Assembly (NCBI GenBank): GCA_002297505.1
Contig: DBLQ01000117.1
Span: 1 to 16,464 of the forward strand
Origin: Flavobacteriales bacterium UBA720
GTDB lineage: Bacteria > Bacteroidota > Bacteroidia > Flavobacteriales > Weeksellaceae
DNA length: 16,464 nt
Direction of reading: 5' to 3'
The position numbers and the translations under genes were made by a program. This document shows, piece after piece, positions 1 through 6,300 of this stretch; the first letter of the stretch is position 1, and each line of letters begins with the position of its first letter. Below the pieces are notes generated by a model that searched no databases, had not been told where the DNA came from, and saw only the letters and a list, made by a program, of their open reading frames with translations.

Positions 1-577
1 TTCCAGCGGCCTTTGCAGCGCCTACACCGCCACTTGCTGCTCTGGAGTAGTGGTCGGCAATCTTCACAGACACGGGTGCCGTGTAATAACTCTTGGCAGG
101 TGTGGCCACGATGGCAAACATATATTTTTCCGAAATTCTGGCTTTCAGCGCTTCCTCGGTAGCAAACAATAATGGTCTGATGTACAATGACGTTCCTTCT
201 CCCTGCGGAATCCAGTCTCTGTCAATGTCTACCAAAGCCTTCAGCCCATCCATAAACATCTCTTCCGTGATCTGTGGGATAGCCAAACGTTTTGCAGATT
301 TGTTAATACGTTCAAAGTTTTTCTTCGGACGGAACAAGAACACCTGCCCTTCCTGATCTTTGTACGCCTTCATTCCCTCAAAACATGCCTGCCCATAATT
401 GACACCCATCATTGCCGGCGTAAAACCGATAGGTCCGTATGGAACCAGCTGGAGATCTCCCCACTTTCCATTGTCATATTCACAGATGATCATGTGATCG
501 ATAAAAGTATTTCCGAAGGAAAAGTTATGAGGATCAAATGATGCGATTCTTGGGTTTGAAGTTTTTTGAATTATCAT
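1..577 (-). CDS. ilvE: Branched-chain amino acid aminotransferase, 5' part (partial)
   Basis: PLP enzyme that interconverts branched-chain amino acids and their 2-oxo acids with glutamate/2-oxoglutarate, the last step of Val/Leu/Ile synthesis, in the cytoplasm. Read on the minus strand from ATG at 575-577, the first 192 residues are visible; the window edge cuts the rest. Seen: MIICEYDNGKWG, then YGQACFEGMKAYK and FRPKKNFERINKSAKRL, which are hallmarks of the fold-type IV aminotransferase family, then ATPAKSYY and a GGVGAAKAAG stretch. Lys189 (bases 11-13) in that stretch matches the PLP-binding lysine of E. coli IlvE (K159 in its AKAGGNY motif). The N-terminal style is that of the longer, eukaryote-like BCAT-beta subfamily (about 355 residues), so just over half is present. 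Start choice is supported by a promoter about 25 bp upstream. Divergent from mnmD. D-amino-acid transaminase is a less likely alternative. Confidence 0.93.
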   Translation of the reverse strand, partial: MIIQKTSNPRIASFDPHNFSFGNTFIDHMIICEYDNGKWGDLQLVPYGPIGFTPAMMGVNYGQACFEGMKAYKDQEGQVFLFRPKKNFERINKSAKRLAIPQITEEMFMDGLKALVDIDRDWIPQGEGTSLYIRPLLFATEEALKARISEKYMFAIVATPAKSYYTAPVSVKIADHYSRAASGGVGAAKAAG

Positions 578-602
578 TTTTTAATTTTTTGATGATGTAT
601 TA

Positions 603-632
603 CAAATATATAATAATTTTTTAATAATCAAA
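603..632 (-). promoter_or_regulatory. Predicted promoter of ilvE (Bacteroidota type)
   Basis: On the minus strand a TATATTTG box (603-610) fits the Bacteroidota -7 consensus TAnnTTTG, and a TTTG (629-632) lies 18 bp upstream, within the reported -33/-7 spacing range. Transcription would begin near 597, giving a leader of about 20 nt before the ilvE ATG. The consensus is established for the phylum; use of this site is inferred. Confidence 0.6.
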
Positions 633-640
633 ATTTAGTT

Positions 641-648
641 TAAATTTG
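641..648 (+). promoter_or_regulatory. TAAATTTG -7-like box overlapping the mnmD start
   Basis: TAAATTTG fits TAnnTTTG exactly, but it covers the TTG at 646. If it works as a -7 box, transcription starts near 654 and translation must start at TTG 661. No TTG lies at the expected -33 distance, so the call is weak in this AT-rich stretch. Confidence 0.25.
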
Positions 649-1335
649 AAAAAAATTACTTTGGACAGACAATTAATCGCAACAGCAGATGGAAGTAAAA
701 CTCTATTGATCAATGGATTAGAAGAGACTTACCATTCCAAGCACGGTGCACTCCAAGAGGCGAGACATGTATTTATTAAAAATGGACTAAATCTTTTGGA
801 TTGTTATGAAATTAATATTTTAGAGTTAGGATTTGGCACAGGTCTTAACGTTTTGGTAACATTTGATGAATATTTGCGAAATGACAAAAATCATAAAATC
901 AATTATTTCGGCATCGAAAAATATCCAATTTTAACAAATGAAATTACAGAATTGGCTTATTCTGAATTATTTCCGGACCCAAAAGTTAAAAAAATCGCTG
1001 TTGGCATTCACGAAACAGAATGGGAACAAGAAGTGGAGATTGACGATCTTTTTATGTTAAAAAAAGTTAAAGATGACTTCTACAATATCAAGAATATGAA
1101 TTTGCCACCTATTGACCTGGTTTATTTTGATTGCTTTGGCGCCAGAGTGCAGCCCGATCTCTGGGAAAAGGAATTGTTTGAAATTGTAGCCTCGAAGATG
1201 AAAAGCGGCGGCCTGCTTACCACGTATTCTTCGAAGGGAAGTGTACGCAGAGCACTCATGGAGTTGGGTTTCGAGGTAGAAAAGAAACAGGGTCCGCCCG
1301 GAAAAAGGGAGATGATTAACTCCTGGAAAAAATAA
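646..1335 (+). CDS. mnmD: tRNA 5-methylaminomethyl-2-thiouridine methyltransferase (stand-alone MnmD)
   Basis: SAM-dependent methyltransferase (DUF752 family) that makes the last methylation of the mnm5 group at wobble U34 of tRNAs; in E. coli this activity is the N-terminal half of MnmC, and here it stands alone with no oxidase domain. Seen: YHSKHGALQEARHVFI near the start, the SAM loop LELGFGTGLN (about residues 60-69), the acidic LVYFDCFG segment followed by VQPDLW in place of the commoner DAFAP..PELW, and a C-terminal YSSKGSVRRAL block with GPPGKREM. No ATG is available: the frame opens after a stop at 625-627 and starts at TTG 646, with a second TTG at 661. The shorter form (MDRQLIATADGS) resembles the usual family N-terminus better, so either is possible. 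GC is about 33% to base 1130 and about 50% after it. Divergent from ilvE; the NUDIX gene follows. Confidence 0.87.
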   Translation: MKKITLDRQLIATADGSKTLLINGLEETYHSKHGALQEARHVFIKNGLNLLDCYEINILELGFGTGLNVLVTFDEYLRNDKNHKINYFGIEKYPILTNEITELAYSELFPDPKVKKIAVGIHETEWEQEVEIDDLFMLKKVKDDFYNIKNMNLPPIDLVYFDCFGARVQPDLWEKELFEIVASKMKSGGLLTTYSSKGSVRRALMELGFEVEKKQGPPGKREMINSWKK

Positions 1336-1367
1336 TTTTGTTAATTTTAGGCTTCAAACCACAAAAT

Positions 1368-1784
1368 ATGATAGACAACATTAACATTCGCGTGTACGCC
1401 TTGTGCATCAAAGACCGGAAAGTGCTTGCGCTTCATGAAGAATATGCCGGTGATTTTTTGGTCAAGCTACCGGGCGGCGGCCTGGAATATGGCGAAAGCA
1501 CGATCGAGTGTCTTAAAAGAGAATTTCAGGAAGAGCTCAACCTGGATGTAGACATCACCGACCATTTTTACACGCAGGATGATTTCCTTGTTTCCAGATT
1601 CCGTGATAATGAGCAGCTGCTCACCATTTATTATCTCGCAGAAATTAAGAATGAACAAGACCTCCTGATTCTGGATCCGTGTATAGAACGGGCAGACTGG
1701 ATACCACTGGATGGCGACAATCCTTTCCCACTTCCGGTAGACCGGAGGGTTTTCGATATGGCAAAAAAGAAATTCCTGAATTAG
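1368..1784 (+). CDS. NUDIX hydrolase
   Basis: Member of the NUDIX family, which cleaves nucleoside diphosphates linked to another group; the substrate cannot be read from sequence. 138 residues from ATG 1368. An in-frame TTG at 1338 would add ten residues (MLILGFKPQN) that look unlike a family N-terminus, so ATG is preferred. The NUDIX box begins in LPGGGLEYGES and continues to REFQEELNLDV: it keeps Gx5Ex7RE and the EE pair that binds metal, but the conserved Gly near its end is Asn (ELNL for the usual ExGU). Two aromatic-rich strands follow (FYTQDDFLVSRF, LLTIYYLAEI), then a WIPL segment. It lies 32 bp after mnmD and probably shares its transcript, although TAATTTTG at 1333-1340 could serve as an internal -7 box. 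The TAG stop lies in the loop of the terminator. Confidence 0.85.
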   Translation: MIDNINIRVYALCIKDRKVLALHEEYAGDFLVKLPGGGLEYGESTIECLKREFQEELNLDVDITDHFYTQDDFLVSRFRDNEQLLTIYYLAEIKNEQDLLILDPCIERADWIPLDGDNPFPLPVDRRVFDMAKKKFLN

Positions 1785-1800
1785 AGATTCAGGAATTTTT
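1771..1800. terminator. Bidirectional intrinsic terminator between NUDIX and lipoprotein genes
   Basis: A perfect 11-bp stem (AATTCCTGAAT at 1771-1781, its complement at 1787-1797) with loop TAGAG, followed by T on the plus strand and preceded by an A-rich run that gives a T tract on the minus strand. It can end both the plus-strand mnmD/NUDIX transcript and the minus-strand recQ-to-lipoprotein transcript, which converge here. The NUDIX stop codon TAG lies in the loop. Confidence 0.85.
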
Positions 1801-1804
1801 ATTT

Positions 1805-2254
1805 TCAGGGCACTTCTACCAGATTCACGTCACCATCATATTTGCGGTCGATGATTAGGATCATTGCACTCTGAGTCTGGTAAGATTGTTGGGCTCCAAT
1901 AACTTTGCGGTATTTCACTTCAACAATATCCGCATTTTTATGGATTGATATAGGCTTTAAATTCACAGTTTCATAAGACGGATCTTCAATCTGAGCAATG
2001 ACAAACTGTCTGGAAAAGTCAATAGGTGTAGGCTTTCCCAGCTCGCCCATTGTGGTAGCCATTCCGAAAACCGCATCAAACTCCTGCTGCGTTTCAAACT
2101 TGATCTGATCCTGATCGGCCAAATCATTTCTCACAAAGTAATTCTTTGCTTCAATAAAAGGAACATCGAGATTCATAATTCCTTTACCAGGCTTCGCGGA
2201 GTCACAGGAAAGCAAAATTAACGATATGAATAAAAGCTGTATTGTTTTCATCAT
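1805..2254 (-). CDS. Putative lipoprotein of unknown function
   Basis: 149-residue protein with an N-terminal lipoprotein signal: MMKTIQLLFISLILLSC, with a short basic start, a hydrophobic core and a lipobox LLSC giving lipidated Cys17. It should therefore be exported and anchored in a membrane. ATG at 2252-2254 was chosen; an upstream in-frame start at 2293 would put 13 residues before the signal and overlap the glycosyltransferase gene, and ATG 2249 is also possible. The mature part is mixed polar and hydrophobic with no recognised motif; it has strand-like stretches (QFVIAQIEDPSY, ADIVEVKYRKVIG, SAMILIIDRKYDG) that suggest a small beta-rich domain. No cysteine besides Cys17. Last gene of the minus-strand run, 13 bp after the glycosyltransferase stop, ending just before the shared terminator. 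Function is not inferred. Confidence 0.8.
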   Translation of the reverse strand: MMKTIQLLFISLILLSCDSAKPGKGIMNLDVPFIEAKNYFVRNDLADQDQIKFETQQEFDAVFGMATTMGELGKPTPIDFSRQFVIAQIEDPSYETVNLKPISIHKNADIVEVKYRKVIGAQQSYQTQSAMILIIDRKYDGDVNLVEVP

Positions 2255-2267
2255 GCCAGATTGCGAG

Positions 2268-3338
2268 TTATAGATTCCAGAGCAGATCTTCATATTGCTT
2301 CAGGATAATTTCTTTGGAAAATCGTGATTTGATGGACGCCTTGATATTATCCTTATCCACGGTCTGGTAAAGTGCCTGTTTGATCCTTTCCGCAAAATTA
2401 TCATAATCTTCAATAGCGGCCATCTCACCGTTGATGCCATCAATAATTATTTCGTCGATGCCACCGGGACAGCTGTTGGCCAATGCGTACACGCCACAAG
2501 CGCCGGCTTCCAGAAGCACGTTGGGAAAACCCTCGTAACGGGAAGAAAGGACAAAAAGATCTGCAAACTTCAGATATTGATAAGGATTGCCCTGCTTGCC
2601 ATGGAAGATTACATGCTCCAGACCAAGCATCTCTTTCATCTCCAGTAATACATCCCTGTCCTTCCCTTCACCCAGGATGTGAAGCATAATATTCTGGTTT
2701 TTCAGTCTCGCAAAAACTTTGAGAAGATTATCGAAGCCTTTCCGGGCAGAGAGATTTCCAATGGCAACCACATTTTTGTATTGATGAGAAAATTTGGCTG
2801 GTCTTTCCGACTCACTCATTTTTTTCTCTATAAAATCCAGGTCAACAGGATTATTGATTTTCACCAGTTTATTTTTCTTTATCGAAAAATTGCTGATCAG
2901 GTCATTCTGCATATCGTTGCTCTGCGCAATGATCCTATCATAAGCATTGTAGAAATTATAGAAAAAACGGATTTCTTTTCTGGTGACATGCTGAGAAACA
3001 ACGTTGGTTTCCCTGGCAATAAATTTAGTTTTCGGGAACAGTTTTGTAAACATGGACAAGTAGGCATTCACTTCTCCAAAGCCGGAAAATACAATATCCG
3101 GTTTTCTTTTTTTGATCTCGATGAGAATCGGTTTAAGGGAATGCCGTATCCGCGGCGTCTTGATGTCGATGATCTCTACGTCGGCATTCAGGAAATCCAA
3201 ATAAGCACCTTCTTTCCTCAGTAACAAAATTGAAGGTAAAAATCTGTCCCTGGGAAGATGGTTGGCAATAGTCGTGACAATGCGTTCCGCGCCACCTGTT
3301 TCCAAATCGGGTAATATGAAAATAATTGACTTCTTCAT
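2268..3338 (-). CDS. Glycosyltransferase, GT4 (GT-B fold) family
   Basis: Transfers a sugar from an activated donor to a glycan or lipid acceptor; GT4 enzymes commonly act at the cytoplasmic face of the inner membrane on polysaccharide or LPS intermediates. Seen in 356 residues: N-terminal Rossmann half starting MKKSIIFILPDLETGGAER (GGAER at 15-19 is typical), an ARETN segment near 109-113, an IGNLSARKG donor-domain opening (193-201), LHILGEGKDR (219-228) and the EX7E motif E269-GFPNVLL-E277 inside SSRYEGFPNVLLEAGACG. No signal peptide. Length is normal for the family. ATG 3336-3338 overlaps the second of two stop codons ending the upstream toxin frame, so translation is probably coupled. No other glycan genes adjoin it, so donor, acceptor and product remain unknown. 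Confidence 0.88.
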   Translation of the reverse strand: MKKSIIFILPDLETGGAERIVTTIANHLPRDRFLPSILLLRKEGAYLDFLNADVEIIDIKTPRIRHSLKPILIEIKKRKPDIVFSGFGEVNAYLSMFTKLFPKTKFIARETNVVSQHVTRKEIRFFYNFYNAYDRIIAQSNDMQNDLISNFSIKKNKLVKINNPVDLDFIEKKMSESERPAKFSHQYKNVVAIGNLSARKGFDNLLKVFARLKNQNIMLHILGEGKDRDVLLEMKEMLGLEHVIFHGKQGNPYQYLKFADLFVLSSRYEGFPNVLLEAGACGVYALANSCPGGIDEIIIDGINGEMAAIEDYDNFAERIKQALYQTVDKDNIKASIKSRFSKEIILKQYEDLLWNL

Positions 3339-3340
3339 TA

Positions 3341-3655
3341 TTATAATAACTCCGGAAAATCCTGGGAATGATTGTTCAGAATAAAATTGACCAAATACCG
3401 CGTATCTTTTTTGTCAAAGAAAATATACCAGGTGGTTTGTTCATTAGCTTTATACCTTATATAGAACTGTCCATATTTCTGAAATAAAGATGGTGATGTT
3501 TTGGAAATTGGACTGTCTATATTACATTTGATAAAATCATATATTTTCGCTCCATAATTTTCAGCACTTTCTCTAAAGCCAAAATAACCTTCTTCAAATA
3601 ATACATCAATAATGCAATTGATCTGACTTTCAAATTCCTGGCTGTAAAAATCAAT
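3341..3655 (-). CDS. RelE/ParE-like toxin reading frame lacking a standard start codon
   Basis: An uninterrupted 104-codon frame, read IDFYSQEFESQINCIIDVLF at its start and ending NFILNNHSQDFPELL with two stops. The pattern (N-terminal strand, helix, then strands such as FYIRYKANEQTTWYIFF and LVNFILNN) and its place directly after a small antitoxin-like gene suggest a RelE/ParE-type ribonuclease or gyrase toxin; this is pattern recognition, not a profile match. The frame opens at 3682 after a TAG and contains no ATG, GTG or TTG. The best candidate is ATT at 3653-3655, overlapping the antitoxin TGA by one base (ATTGA). The codon before it is AAG, one substitution from ATG, and ATG there would give an ordinary MIDFYS start. 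GC is about 30%, well below recQ. Either a rare AUU start, a silenced toxin, or a sequence error. Confidence 0.6.
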   Translation of the reverse strand: MDFYSQEFESQINCIIDVLFEEGYFGFRESAENYGAKIYDFIKCNIDSPISKTSPSLFQKYGQFYIRYKANEQTTWYIFFDKKDTRYLVNFILNNHSQDFPELL

Positions 3656-3893
3656 CTTTCCAAGGCAAATTTGAAATATATTCTAATGTTCGCCTCTTCA
3701 TTTCATCATGAGAGATACCCTTCGCCCAGCGTTTCTCAAAGTCATCTTTGATAAGATATTCTGCTTTGGATTCGTTCACGGATTGGCTGGCTTTTTCTTT
3801 TAAATCCACTAGTTTCCTGATGATACTCTCATCTTCCAGACTATCTATCCAGTGAATGATCTCTTCTTTGTTTCGTTCAATATTGTCATCCAT
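3651..3893 (-). CDS. Small antitoxin-like protein
   Basis: 80 residues, acidic and mainly helical by eye: MDDNIERNKEEIIHWIDSLE, a leucine-rich IRKLVDLKEKA segment, then a charged C-terminal part FEKRWAKGISHDEMKRRTLE ending NLPWKD. It has no cysteine, signal peptide or membrane segment. Size, charge, the putative helical N-terminus with an extended C-terminal tail, and the overlap with a RelE-like frame fit the antitoxin of a type II toxin-antitoxin pair, which would bind the toxin through the tail and might repress its own promoter; no classical ribbon-helix-helix or HTH motif is obvious. Starts 12 bp after the recQ stop, so it may be carried on the recQ transcript. GC about 37%. The assignment rests on context and could be wrong. 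Confidence 0.65.
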   Translation of the reverse strand: MDDNIERNKEEIIHWIDSLEDESIIRKLVDLKEKASQSVNESKAEYLIKDDFEKRWAKGISHDEMKRRTLEYISNLPWKD

Positions 3894-3905
3894 CAGCTTA
3901 TCGTT

Positions 3906-6116
3906 TTAGTTGGCCACATCGCTGATGAATTTGATTCTGAGCACACGTACTTCATCGTCCGTGAGGTCATCGCCATACTCTGCAAGCAGCGTTTTCATAC
4001 TGTCACTCTCATTGTTACGCATAAAATCCATAAAATCATCCACCACATCTTCATCAAAGTTTTCTTCAATATAGTAATCGATATTGAGCTTGGTTCCCTG
4101 ATAAACAATACTTTCCATTTCGGAAAGCAAATCACTCATGGATAAATGTTTAGCTTTGGCAATATCTTCCAGGTCAATTTTTTTATCTGTGTTCTGGATG
4201 ATAAAAACCTTATGGCTCGATTTGTTAGCCACCTGCTTCATCACCAGATCCTGGGTTCTTTCTATATCATTGTCCTCCACATATTTTTTGATAAAGTCTG
4301 CAAATTCTTTTCCGTATTTGCGCGCTTTTCCTTCGCCCACGCCATAGATTTTGGCCACTTCTTCCACGGTTACAGGATATTGCACGGTCATATCCTCCAG
4401 GCTCGGATCCATAAAAACGGTGTATGGCGGAATGCCATGTTTTTTAGCAACAGTTTTTCTAAGCTCCTTAAGTTGACCAAATAAAACCTGATCCAGCCCT
4501 CCACCAGCCTGGGTCTGAACCTGATCGCTGTCTGCTTTGGATTTGGATTGCGCCAGATCATACTCGCGGTCCTCTGCAATATGAAACGGCTCATTATATT
4601 TTCCGGAAATAACCATGTTACCTTTCTCAGAAATCTTGAGGACACCATAAGTTTCGATATCCTTGCGGAGAAAATCCTGCACGGTAGCCTGTCGGATGAT
4701 CGATTTCCAATAATTGTCCGATTCCGATTTACCAAATCCGAAATAATCACTCTGTTCTAATTTATACGATTTTGTAACCGCAGATTCTTTGCCGGCGATG
4801 ATGGAAATCAAATCCTTGGTACGGAATTTCTCCCCAAGCGACTTTATCATTTCCAGGACTTTTTTCAGATCCTTGGTAGCATCTTTCAGCTTAGGCGGAT
4901 TCCTGGAATTATCACACATGTTGGCACCTTCCCCCTTGATGGGGTCAAATTGTTCACCGAAATAATACAACAAATACTGTCTTCGGCTCATCGACGTCTC
5001 AGCATAGCCTACGACTTCATTGAGAAGTTGGAGCCCGATTTCCCTTTCCGAAACAGGTTTCTGAGCCAGAAACTTTTCCAATTTTTCAATGTCTTTCGGA
5101 TCGTAGAATGCCAGGCAATAACCTTCGCCGCCGTCTCGTCCTGCACGTCCGGTTTCCTGATAATAGCTCTCCAAAGATTTTGGAATATCATAATGAATAA
5201 CGAAACGTACGTCCGGCTTATCTATACCCATTCCGAAAGCGATAGTGGCCACAATGACATCCACTTCTTCCATCAAAAACTTATCCTGATTGGCCACTCT
5301 GGTCTTTTGGTCCAGACCTGCGTGATAAGGCAATGCATTGATTCCATTGACCTGAAGGAGCTGTGCAAATTCTTCCACCTTTCTGCGGCTCAGACAATAA
5401 ACAATTCCGGATTTGCCTTTATGCTGATTGATAAATCGTACGATTTCTTTATCTACATTAACTTTAGGTCGAATTTCGTAAAAGAGATTAGCCCTGTTAA
5501 AGCTTTCTTTGAAAACCAAAGCATTGTTCATCCCCAACGTTTTCTGAATGTCATCCTGAACTTTTGGCGTTGCTGTAGCAGTAAGCGCAATCACAGGAAC
5601 ATCGGCAATTTTATCGATGATGCCCTTAAGATTGCGGTATTCCGGGCGGAAATCATGTCCCCATTCGGAGATACAATGCGCCTCGTCTATAGCTACGAAA
5701 GAGATCTTTACCGCTTTCAGAAAGTCAAGGTATTCTTCTTTGATGAGCGATTCGGGCGCCACATACAGCAGTTTGGTTTTGCCAGCCGTTATATCGTCCA
5801 TCACCTGTTTGGTCTGGGATTTATTGAGTGAGGAATTCAGCACATGCGCCACACCTTCATCCGACGAAAGACCATTCACGGCGTCTACCTGATTTTTCAT
5901 CAGCGCGATTAATGGTGAAACGACGATGGCTGTACCCTCGGAGATCAATGCCGGAAGCTGGTAGCACAATGACTTACCGCCGCCCGTTGGCATCAAAACA
6001 AACACATCTTTGCCACTGAGTAATTCGGTAATGATCCGCTCCTGCTGACCTTTGAATTTGGAAAAGCCGAAATATTTTTTGAGTTCCGCAGATAAGTTGA
6101 TGTCTTTTGTGCTCAT
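3906..6116 (-). CDS. recQ: ATP-dependent DNA helicase RecQ
   Basis: 3'-5' superfamily 2 helicase acting in recombination and stalled-fork repair. Seen in 736 residues: Q-motif region (FGFSKFKGQQERI), Walker A PTGGGKS (43-49), DEAH (144-147) followed by the RecQ aromatic-rich loop HCISEWGHDFRPEY, TATAT (179-183), motif V FGMGIDKPDVRFV and motif VI QETGRAGRDGG (320-330). The RQC zinc site is almost absent: one Cys (401, in NMCDNSRNPP) remains where four are usual; to my knowledge this loss is common in Bacteroidota RecQ. A winged-helix region follows, then an HRDC domain (about 544-618) and an acidic extension of about 115 residues, making the protein about 125 residues longer than E. coli RecQ. 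ATG 6114-6116 fits the family N-terminus. First gene of the minus-strand run, divergent from kdsD. Confidence 0.96.
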   Translation of the reverse strand: MSTKDINLSAELKKYFGFSKFKGQQERIITELLSGKDVFVLMPTGGGKSLCYQLPALISEGTAIVVSPLIALMKNQVDAVNGLSSDEGVAHVLNSSLNKSQTKQVMDDITAGKTKLLYVAPESLIKEEYLDFLKAVKISFVAIDEAHCISEWGHDFRPEYRNLKGIIDKIADVPVIALTATATPKVQDDIQKTLGMNNALVFKESFNRANLFYEIRPKVNVDKEIVRFINQHKGKSGIVYCLSRRKVEEFAQLLQVNGINALPYHAGLDQKTRVANQDKFLMEEVDVIVATIAFGMGIDKPDVRFVIHYDIPKSLESYYQETGRAGRDGGEGYCLAFYDPKDIEKLEKFLAQKPVSEREIGLQLLNEVVGYAETSMSRRQYLLYYFGEQFDPIKGEGANMCDNSRNPPKLKDATKDLKKVLEMIKSLGEKFRTKDLISIIAGKESAVTKSYKLEQSDYFGFGKSESDNYWKSIIRQATVQDFLRKDIETYGVLKISEKGNMVISGKYNEPFHIAEDREYDLAQSKSKADSDQVQTQAGGGLDQVLFGQLKELRKTVAKKHGIPPYTVFMDPSLEDMTVQYPVTVEEVAKIYGVGEGKARKYGKEFADFIKKYVEDNDIERTQDLVMKQVANKSSHKVFIIQNTDKKIDLEDIAKAKHLSMSDLLSEMESIVYQGTKLNIDYYIEENFDEDVVDDFMDFMRNNESDSMKTLLAEYGDDLTDDEVRVLRIKFISDVAN

Positions 6117-6133
6117 CCTTTGATATTGTTTGC

Positions 6134-6141
6134 TAAATTTG
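6134..6141 (+). promoter_or_regulatory. TAAATTTG -7-like box, possible kdsD promoter
   Basis: Exact match to TAnnTTTG on the plus strand, about 160 bp upstream of kdsD. The nearest TTTG upstream (6119-6122) is only 11 bp away, too close for a -33 element. It is the only full -7 match I see on the plus strand in the recQ-kdsD gap, so it is listed with low confidence. Confidence 0.2.
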
Positions 6142-6198
6142 CATTTTGTTGAATGTTATACATTTTCAGTCATTGGTTGTAATCCGCCATTTTTGGGG

Positions 6199-6227
6199 AT
6201 AAAAAAATGAAGCACAACCACTTCATT
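6199..6227 (-). terminator. Terminator-like hairpin in the recQ leader (candidate)
   Basis: On the minus strand AATGAAG and CTTCATT form a 7-bp stem around an 8-nt loop (6206-6227), directly followed by a run of T (about 6200-6205). This has the form of an intrinsic terminator, about 90 bp before the recQ ATG and pointing toward recQ. It could attenuate recQ or end an antisense transcript from kdsD. The stem is short and AT-rich, so chance is a real possibility. Confidence 0.3.
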
Positions 6228-6300
6228 CCTTATTGAAAATTATTAGCGTGAAGATACAAAATAAAATATTATTAAAAAAATAATCAAATATTTTTAAATT

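Noticed and set aside
93..356. 87-codon plus-strand open frame opposite ilvE
   Set aside because: It lies fully within the conserved aminotransferase coding region on the other strand.
1338..1367. TTG 1338 as start of the NUDIX gene
   Set aside because: It adds residues that look like translated intergenic DNA, and ATG 1368 gives a normal N-terminus for the family.
2255..2293. Upstream start for the small lipoprotein
   Set aside because: It would place 13 residues before a well-formed lipoprotein signal and overlap the glycosyltransferase end; ATG 2254 is better.
4950..5831. Long plus-strand open frame (293 codons) opposite recQ
   Set aside because: It is antisense to the conserved helicase core, where frame bias keeps the opposite strand open; its product shows no family motif, and no promoter or terminator matches it.
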